Shown one piece after another: positions 43,079 through 49,339 of a stretch of DNA of 49,339 bases (positions are counted from its first letter, which is position 1; the number at the start of each line of letters is the position of its first letter). Under the pieces are notes generated by a model. It did not search any database. It saw only the letters and a program-made list of their open reading frames with translations, and was not told the origin of the DNA. Position numbers and translations under genes: made by a program. Source of the stretch: Symsagittifera roscoffensis (Eukaryota > Xenacoelomorpha > Acoela > Convolutidae); NCBI RefSeq assembly GCF_963678635.1, contig NC_087070.1, positions 44,068,988-44,118,326 on the forward strand. Direction: 5' to 3'.

Positions 43079-43248
43079 AGCCACGAACAACCAAAACGTG
43101 TTGTAGAACAAGAGAAATATTCGCGAAAGCTCTGCTTAGTTTTGTTATCTTTGATTATGGTGAAAACTTGACTTTTGATATACCCTTTTTCTTGCGTCAT
43201 TGTATGAAAGTTAATCTTAGCCTCAACAATATGGCCTTTTGTTACCCT
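43079..43248 (-). CDS. Weak exon candidate on the minus strand
   Basis: TTTATGTTTCAG at 43249-43260 is a good acceptor on the minus strand. It is followed by about 56 open codons starting RVTKGHIVEAKINFHTMTQ and ending at a stop near 43079. The residue composition is gene-like (a KINFHTMTQEKGYIKSQVF stretch could be a beta-strand segment). It lies about 1.2 kb upstream of the terminal exon at 40654-41902 on the same strand and could belong to the same gene, but no strong donor site is visible inside. Confidence 0.25.
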
Positions 43249-43383
43249 CTGAAACATAAATCAAGATCAACAGTGATCTTAACTATAATTTTTCATGCGG
43301 ATAAGTATAAAGTGCGGAAAAAGAAATGATGACTGAAAACTGTTCGAATTTAGCAAAACCTTTCTTTCATGATCGAGGAATGC

Positions 43384-43581
43384 CTAGCCCCTAGAGACAG
43401 AATCATGAAACAAAAAGCTACACAATTGGGTTGACCATTCTACACGTACAAGCAAAACATATAGTCCTGAAACAAAATTGCGTTCAAGCGAGTCCATCAA
43501 TGAGTAGAAACGTTTTCTCTCCCAGTCTAGCGTAGCAAATAAATATCCGGAAGAAACAACAATGGAAGCCGACATTAACAT
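43384..43581 (-). CDS. Weak exon candidate on the minus strand (65 codons)
   Basis: A minus frame with a true ATG: MLMSASIVVSSGYLFATLDW, then ERKRFYSLMDSLERNF. An acceptor-like TTTTGTTTCAG falls inside it. It could be an exon of the same minus-strand gene, but evidence is limited to composition and position; a chance frame is equally possible. Confidence 0.15.
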   Translation of the reverse strand: MLMSASIVVSSGYLFATLDWERKRFYSLMDSLERNFVSGLYVLLVRVEWSTQLCSFLFHDSVSRG

Positions 43582-43839
43582 AAATTACCAATTTTTTGCC
43601 GAAGTAACTGAAAATTTGAAGTTACAGCCACTGCTGCAAAGAAAACTTGTTCCAGGAAGGAGAGTTCTGAGGCCAAAAAAGTTTCTTGCTCTCACCAGCT
43701 TAAGAAACAATTTAAAAGTAATCTAGCCAATGAATTAATAATTTCTTTTGTACTTGCAATAGTTGGTGCTATTCAACCTCGTGTTAAGCTTGCTAGAAGT
43801 TCCTCCTTCCGCAAAAAAATTTCCCTTTTTTGTTGAAAA

Positions 43840-44230
43840 TGGATCCGAATGAAAATTTATCTGTTGTTATTTCTATACTCCTCATTAACGCTAGGTCCAT
43901 TAAGAAACATATTGAAGACTTGAAAATAGTTATGAAATAACTTGACTCTCCGCCAAAGATATTCTGCATAAGCGAAGCATAGTCAAGTGCACAAGATGAT
44001 GCCAACGTTTTACTTGAAATAGGTTATGATCAACATGTAAATTGTGAGTTGGAGTTACAGCGATTTAAGCATTACTGGGGATCATCACTGTTGAAGAATT
44101 ACCTATGAAGGTTGATAAGGATTTTTTGATTGAAGTTGCACAATTTACCTTACATTTTGTCCCAATGGTAATATATAACCCTCTTATCGTCCGGTAATTC
44201 AAAAAAAAAATGATGAAAACCTAGATACCT
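43840..44230 (+). pseudogene. LINE-type endonuclease fragment
   Basis: The plus strand encodes, with stops and frameshifts, the start of an apurinic-endonuclease-like domain of a non-LTR retrotransposon: ILLINARSIKKHIEDLK, then PPKIFCISEA (the catalytic E region), then EIGYDQHVN. In a second frame follows LPMKVDKDFLIEVAQFTLHF and VIYNPL. The order N-AR-SI-x-K, then CISEA, then GYD, then YNP-like is that of the CR1/jockey-type endonuclease. No reverse transcriptase follows. Dead fragment. Confidence 0.65.
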
Positions 44231-45171
44231 TTCTCGAGTGCTCATCATTACATTTACCTTAAATTGTATCCGAATATTTCAATAATGTTACAATTTGATA
44301 AGTGAAAATTACACGAGAGTGTTCATTTTATAAGATTTTGAATCATGGTCAAAGAGGCTAAACGAGTATCATCGAAGTTCAAAGTTTGTGTTGGCTGTAA
44401 TGAGGGAATATGGAAGTATTTTTAAGGTATGATACTTATGTACACATTGCGTTGTTATTCCATATGTCAGAGCCAAATAGAGGCAACCTTATTTAATCTA
44501 GAAGACTGAAACTTAAGTCAGCTGTACGTAGCTACGTCAATGATCCAATGAAACATGAGCGTCCCAAAAACCTTCGAAAGAAAGATAAAATAATTTCTAG
44601 CAAATCTTTATAGTTTTTATTGGAACAAGCGAAGAATTAGTTCCTTGAGTTATCTCAAACCTGAAGGAATGGAATCGTTTGTTTTCCCAATTTTCATTTG
44701 GCTTCTGCCTTCCCCAAATGAAATCAAGAAACAAGAATGCTGATATCAAGAAAAAGCCATGAGTGTTCCGACTGCCTTTTATTTTAAAATGGAGCAGTGA
44801 TTGCTTATCAAAAACTGATGAAACTTCCAAAAAAAATTGCAGTTTTTGCGAAAATCACACAGCCCACACACCTCATAGAACAAAGCGATGTTTTGCCCAA
44901 ATAAATTGATATTTTTTAAAGATAACAAATTGATAAGTTTTTTTTACCCGAAAAAACTGTCAGCTAATCAGGGCGCCAGGCATTATCAGATTTTTATTTC
45001 TTTTTTGCTATTTGCCCGGTTTGCTTTACCCACTCACAATTGTATCTTTTATCAAACCAGTCTTTTAAATTCCCACCTGGATAAGAACCCTAACGCATGT
45101 GCTACTAACTGTGCCAAGTATGTGAGCTGTTCTAAACACGTGGTTTAAGAACTGTTCCAAACACGTGGTTT
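44231..45171. other. Non-coding stretch with one dispersed repeat
   Basis: 44755-44810 is a minus-strand copy of the GCTCCAT ... GGCAGTCGGAAC repeat (seen as GTTCCGACTGCCTTTTA). A plus frame at 44888-45148 has no recognisable features. Nothing else is supported. Confidence 0.45.
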
Positions 45172-45211
45172 TTCCGACTCTCTTTACGCGAGACCGTAAA
45201 GGCAGTCGGAA
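45172..45211 (+). repeat. Hairpin form of the GGCAGTCGGAAC repeat
   Basis: TTCCGACTCTCTTTACG (45172-45188) and CGTAAAGGCAGTCGGAA (45195-45211) pair over 17 positions with two mismatches and a six-base loop. The right arm is the same motif found at the right ends of 4895-5112, 6124-6335 and 19754-20230. It is followed by GAGCAGTC at about 45235 as in those copies. This may be a copy reduced to its two ends. Confidence 0.7.
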
Positions 45212-45879
45212 CGCTTCGAACATCGCGGTGATATGAGCAGTCTTTTTGCTATTTGAAAGATAGCATTCGCCAAATCAAAACTGGGAAAACAAACGTTTCC
45301 TTTACGTTAGGGATAACCCAAGAAACCTTTCAGTGTCTTCGGAAGTCTCAATTGGTTTGATTTTTCGAATTTTTTCGTTTTTTGTGTCTATTTCGTTTGG
45401 AAGCTGCTAATGCAGTATTTCAATTTCGTTTTTGTTTTCGTTTTCAAGTGTTGAAGGATCTGGTTTTTTGTTTCGGCTTTTGCATCCGAAAAGATCGTTT
45501 TTGTGCATACAAGTTTTATTGGTTACTTCGATAGTTGCTGTTTAAACGGGTCCTCGTGTCTCTGCTATTTGAAACTTTCGAAATTGTTTTGAGTATTTTC
45601 ATCGACTTTTATGTCCTCCTTTTGAAAGATGACGATGTGAGCACTGAAGTTTTTAGGCGCTCTTTATCTAAAAAACCAGAAACAGTTGAATAATTTAACT
45701 CTTTGAATTTAGATTCTATCCTGAGTGGTCTTCCGAATTGCAATTCAAATTGTGATTTTTGCATATTTTTTGTTTTTCCCATTTAACATTAGGAAACATT
45801 GTGCTGAGGCAGAGTTCTTTTTTCTATAAATTTTCATCCAGTAGCATAACTCTTTGTCTTAGTTTTTTGTTTGTATGTT

Positions 45880-46620
45880 TTTCTCTACTAAACCGCAACC
45901 TCGATGATCGCCCACCGGGCCGAATTTAATTTGGAGGTAAAAATTAGTGCAAAATTTTCTCCAGGCTTTCCATCCGAATCCCGGGAATTGATCCGTTCTT
46001 TTGATTCTGGTATTTCGTGTGTATCGATTTTAGTGCGTAAAAAGTTAATCGATGATTACCGCCCCGTTGATTTTGTTTTTTTTTCTGAAGTAAGTTTTTA
46101 GGTAAGTAGCGTTTTTAGACATGGTGTAATTAGCATTCTTGCAAAATCTGGTGCAGCTTCCACTCTCATTGGCAAGGTTCAAAATGTGCGTGAGCATGTG
46201 CGTCAACTAAAGATGATTTGAGAAATCCAATATATGCGCCAGTGTGATCACGATGATTTCTCATCATTACCGCTTGCCTCATTTGCAGGGGCACTGCTAG
46301 CTGATTGTCAACCAGAATACAACCGTTCACCACCGTCATCTGATTCCACAGCGGGTGGGTATAAATTGTGATCAGCTCAAACAGCTCAATTTCCATTCGC
46401 TCGATGACTCTTTTTAAGCCATCCATGCGCGTTTCATCGGAAATCAGTTCAACAAGTATATTCTTAGGTTCTTTTTCGGTTCATGAATCTCTGTTCTGCA
46501 GATGCTCATCGTTGCTTCGCCTAGTATTTCAACAGTCGACTGCTGATTGAAAATTTGCTTTTGATGTTTTGACGAGACTTAAGTCTATTTCGGAATCAGG
46601 CTAACAACCCCGTTTGACTG
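45880..46620 (-). pseudogene. Gypsy-type RNase H/integrase fragment
   Basis: On the minus strand, 46166-46426 encodes PLWNQMTVVNGCILVDNQ, LAVPLQMRQAVMMRNHRDHT and GAY, the linker and zinc-binding (H-x3-H) region of a Ty3/gypsy integrase. Upstream, in broken frames, is a LVELISDETRMDGLKRVIERM linker. Downstream, toward 45890, is a weakly integrase-like stretch. The copy is decayed and overlaps a plus-strand open frame, so its lower boundary is uncertain. Confidence 0.6.
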
Positions 46621-46759
46621 TCGACAAATAAAATCAACAATGGAAAAGTTTTCGACTGTTACTCGCACTTAAACTTATAGGGCAGTGAAATCTCTACCCA
46701 AAGAGTCAATTTTCACTGAAATGTTTTGTTTGAACTATTGATACTTAGGGTTGATGAAC

Positions 46760-47050
46760 GGGCTTTACGGTTTGTTGCTGATAGAAAGCATTTTCCGAAA
46801 AATTAATGTTCGCACCCACAAGCCAGCCGGAATACTGCAAGCAGTTCCATTCATTGGTGGAGTTTTTTCTCTCGAACGTTGAGATGTAGGATACTTTGGA
46901 TCAAGTGATATTGGTACCCAGTCTCCTTCATTCGGTTTTTTGCTTTGAATGTTGCTCGTAGGTCACTGTGACTGGCTTCAATTTTTGATCTTGTTCTTTT
47001 GAGTCGGTCATAATGAAAGTTTGACGAGGCTGTTTTTCATTTTTTGAAAA
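46760..47050 (-). pseudogene. Possible integrase C-terminal fragment
   Basis: In two minus frames the region encodes YDRLKRTRSKIEASHSDLRA and KNRMKE, then GDWVPISLDPKYPTSQ. This resembles the end of a gypsy integrase, where a basic helix precedes a GDxV motif. It lies between RT-like (47307-47507) and zinc-binding (46166-46426) fragments in an order that no intact pol would have, so the locus is rearranged or composed of several insertions. Confidence 0.35.
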
Positions 47051-47123
47051 CTGTTTTTCCGCCCACTCAAAACTTTTCAACGTTGTCATTTTAATGTTTC
47101 CATATTTTTCAATATTTTTTTAG

Positions 47124-47281
47124 AAAGGGTCTATTTTATCTGTGAGGATCGCTGCATTGGGTACGAATTCCGGCAAGTTATTGAAGCTGTACATTAAAGA
47201 TGTTCCATTGTTTTCGGTGAGAAAATTAAAAACAGCTGCTGTTTTGGATGACTTTGAAGTAAATCCGCTTACGGATAATTT
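47124..47281 (+). CDS. Orphan exon resembling a Sema-domain (plexin/semaphorin) segment
   Basis: On the plus strand, CAATATTTTTTTAG ends at 47123 and GTGAGC begins at 47282, so the 158-base block is flanked by acceptor and donor consensus. In between, one frame is fully open: LSVRIAALGTNSGKLLKLYI, then DVPLFSVRKL and VLDDFEVNPLTDNL. The GTNSGKLLK core followed, about 28 residues later, by a D-F-x-V-N-P-x-T-D-N-L stretch resembles the blade motif of Sema domains, seen in plexins in particular. Neighbouring exons of such a gene are not identified. It may be a stranded exon or a pseudo-exon amid retroelement debris. The resemblance is from memory of the family pattern. Confidence 0.35.
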
Positions 47282-47306
47282 GTGAGCTGGTCATTTTACC
47301 TCGTTT

Positions 47307-47507
47307 TCAATAAAGTTTTTTTTTCAAATTTGAAACCAATTTTTTTATTGTCTCGATAATTTTTTTTTGTCTTGCAGTTAATCTTACGATCTGAAAACTG
47401 CACTGCTTCTCTGTTTCTGCAGCCAATTCAATTCGGCTGTAAACGTGATTGAGGTCTAACAACGTGAAGTATAGTTCACAGTACGAACAATTTGTGCGAT
47501 GAAACAA
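47307..47507 (-). pseudogene. Reverse transcriptase fragment (gypsy type)
   Basis: The minus strand encodes YFTLLDLNHVYSRIELAAET and EKQCSF, which matches the conserved palm block (F-x-x-x-D-L-x-x-x-Y-x-x-I) of Ty3/gypsy reverse transcriptases, with the first catalytic Asp kept. The frame stops soon after; the YxDD block is not found. It may belong to the same decayed element as the fragments at 45880-47050. Confidence 0.65.
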
Positions 47508-48590
47508 TGATCTTTTGTTTGAAGTCTACTTCCGAGAACAGTTTTCTTTTCTTTTGTTGTACCTTGTCTTATTGGTATTTAATTCTTTTTCTTTATATTT
47601 TCCTTGGATAGTGCATATCTGGTACTCGAATTTTGAATTTTATACTTTAATTTTTTTATTCCCTTTGATTCTGAAATAGCTCATCCAATTCAACATAAAA
47701 TTGTTCTTACCAACCTTCCGAAAACTTGCAAAGTAGCATGTCATACCGCAATTTTTTTGGTGTCGGTCTCTCTCTGTTGTGATGGTGCCCACCGTACTTC
47801 AAAAGCATAGGCCCAAAAAACACCTTGAGCGTTGGTCCGTCCACCTCCCAGCCTGTTAATTATATGTCTGCCTTGAGTTCTCCAAGGATAAGGATCATAC
47901 AAATTGTTCATTAAAACTGATAATGATCAAACAAACTGCGTTGGCGAGTTAAGTTTTTTCGTTGTCTGAACTTTGCCCTTTTCGATGTCTCGATTAGCTG
48001 TCTGGTCATTGCCCATTTTCAGAGCAACACTGGTCTTACAGATGGGTAATTTCAAATGGATACTTTTGGATAGTTTTTAATTTGGTCGTCTATACTTACC
48101 AGTGCCTTCAACAACTCAATTATTGCCTGATCTTAGATTTTTTGAAAGTCGATCTTCCTTTAGTCGAATCTTTTTTTTTCTCATTGTTGCCTCCTTTATC
48201 TTGAATGTAATCTTCGGTTTGCTTGATTGATGTATTGTTTACTTTCATTGACGCATAAGTTGAAAATTTCTACAATATTTGGCGCTTGTGAAAACTTCTC
48301 AAAGTTGCAATTTTATCCTGAAACTTCTGAAATTTACTGCTATTTTGCTGACATTTTGTTTATAGCAGTTTTATTGCAGTTTTTGAACGACTTTTCCATG
48401 GCAGGGCAACTTTCGAAAAGCTCGATCGAGAATGACCTACTGCGTCTGCCTCTAAGAGTCTCCGAAGTTTCTCTAAGACTGGTTTCGGGTCATCCAGTAA
48501 AACTTCTGGGCTTAAGTTTGCCTTCACCCTCACAGCAATGAGAAATTGTTCAAACCATATTTAGAAATCTGCGGTGCTTCCCCGCATTTA
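47508..48590. other. No supported gene
   Basis: Short frames on both strands. 48227-48541 (plus, 104 codons) has no recognisable features. The minus strand of the same stretch has weak Gag-like composition that I cannot support. No repeat boundary seen. Confidence 0.4.
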
Positions 48591-48599
48591 AGAAAAGTG

Positions 48600-48785
48600 A
48601 AAACAAATCGATTATAATGGATTTTCGTGGTCTAAAATGTTGTAAATATAATCGATTCCCATGTTATGTTCAGACAACAAAATTGGACTAAAAAGGATTT
48701 AAATCCATTTTTTTTCTCTCCAAAACAATATGCAATGTAATTCATTTCGAATCCATTATAATAGATTTTATAAAAAAATAGGAAA
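48600..48785. repeat. Inverted-repeat element fragment (ATCGATTATAATGGATT)
   Basis: AATCGATTATAATGGATTTT near 48607 is matched in inverted form by AATCCATTATAATAGATTTT near 48750, about 145 bases on. Related ATAATCGATT and AATCGATTGTAATT pieces occur near 48653 and 49300. This looks like a small MITE or the decayed ends of one. No target duplication could be found. Confidence 0.45.
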
Positions 48786-48942
48786 TCACATCAAAATATT
48801 TTTTTTCCACTTTATTTTTGTTTTGCGCGTCGTGTAAAATTTTGCAAGAGTTTCAGCGTTTATCAAGTGAGTGAGGCGGAAACTTTGCAAAGCGAGTGTA
48901 CGGCCTAATCCATTTCAAATTGTAAAAAGATTCCGTTAAGCT

Positions 48943-49153
48943 TACCCCCCCCCCCCCCCGATACCCCCCGCCCCCGCCTTCACCCCCTCCCCCCAACGTT
49001 TGCCCCTTTGCTCCCCTTCAATCTTCAATCCCCCTAACGTTTGCCCCTTTGCTCCCCTCCCCCCTCCCCCACTGAGCACCCACTCCCAACTGTGAATCAA
49101 ACATTACGTTGGGGGGGTTGTTGTAAATGGGCAAACGATAGGGGGGTAATGTT
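48943..49153. repeat. C/G-run inverted-repeat element
   Basis: The left end TTACCCCCC (48943) is mirrored by GGGGGGTAA at the right end (about 49141-49149). Inside, AACGTTTGCCCCTTTGCTCC occurs twice (about 48997 and 49038), and the right side holds the inverted GGGCAAACGATAGG. The top strand is almost pure C runs for 130 bases, so the bottom strand has G4-forming potential. The style recalls the G-run MITEs elsewhere in the window, but the target duplication is not clear. Confidence 0.55.
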
Positions 49154-49339
49154 GAGTAACATAAAAAAGTAACAAATACCAAAGAAAGGTAGAAAAAAAA
49201 TTAAATTGGATAACAAGTAACCAACGTAACCAATTTTAGTTTAAAACGTAGAAAAGACTTTATGTGCGTTGAAATTCGTATCTCAGTAAAGTGCAAAAAA
49301 AATCGATTGTAATTTAGTTTCATTGTCAGTGTCCACAAA

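Noticed and set aside
45904-46101. 65-codon plus ORF with donor GTAAGT inside
   Set aside because: The opposite strand is weakly integrase-like and no family is recognisable on this strand; kept only as a remark under the Sema-like finding.
48227-48541. 104-codon plus ORF and a weakly Gag-like antisense
   Set aside because: Neither strand shows a zinc knuckle, capsid core or other motif strong enough to support a call.
1-49339. CRISPR arrays, tRNA or rRNA genes
   Set aside because: No regularly spaced identical short repeats, no cloverleaf-like A/B box pairs and no rRNA-like conserved blocks were noticed; tandem repeats here are of satellite type.

Overview
The window is AT-rich eukaryotic DNA, probably from an animal. 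It has long stretches without genes, miniature inverted-repeat transposons (MITEs), Ty3/gypsy and LINE-type retroelement fragments, and GT-AG type splice signals beside a few exon-like blocks. Nothing bacterial is visible: there are no operons, ribosome-binding sites or dense coding. I could not fix the lineage from sequence alone. There is a 200-base N gap at 6426-6625.

Layout. 1-6425: repeats only. A roughly 2.97 kb tandem duplication is followed by a 1.23 kb tandem repeat that runs into the gap; a degenerate ~82 bp satellite and a degenerate ~200 bp repeat lie inside. 6626-16820: a young Ty3/gypsy-like LTR retrotransposon, with near-identical LTRs at 7049-8197 and 15687-16820. It is preceded by the 3' end of a second copy, so at least two elements lie head to tail or the assembly is collapsed at the gap. 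Between the LTRs lie a primer-binding-site candidate, a 3.2 kb leader holding two small paralogous ORFs, gag (with one frameshift), a textbook -1 frameshift signal (TTTAAAC plus hairpin), a protease, no recognisable pol, and a 3' coiled-coil ORF. 16821-21300: MITEs, including one with perfect 8 bp target duplications, and local duplications.

21394-28050 is the main host gene: one uninterrupted reading frame of about 2218 codons whose product I do not recognise, preceded by a 22-codon upstream ORF. 28051-40600: mostly non-coding, with a decayed minus-strand gypsy gag-pro-RT relic (31.6-32.9 kb), a hAT-type MITE with perfect 8 bp target duplications, and a 1.29 kb tandem duplication whose breakpoint cuts that MITE. 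40654-41902 (minus) looks like the last exon of a spliced host gene encoding a sequon-rich, possibly extracellular protein; weaker exon candidates lie upstream of it. 43.8-47.5 kb holds a LINE endonuclease fragment, rearranged gypsy pol fragments and an orphan plus-strand exon resembling a Sema-domain segment. The right end is C/G-rich inverted-repeat DNA.

How the parts fit. The LTR element is a plausible non-autonomous or partly autonomous retroelement: it could make its own particle protein and protease, but would need reverse transcriptase and integrase from another element. The host genes appear to be scattered single loci, not a pathway cluster. The most unusual material is the architecture of the pol-less LTR element and its twin leader ORFs.
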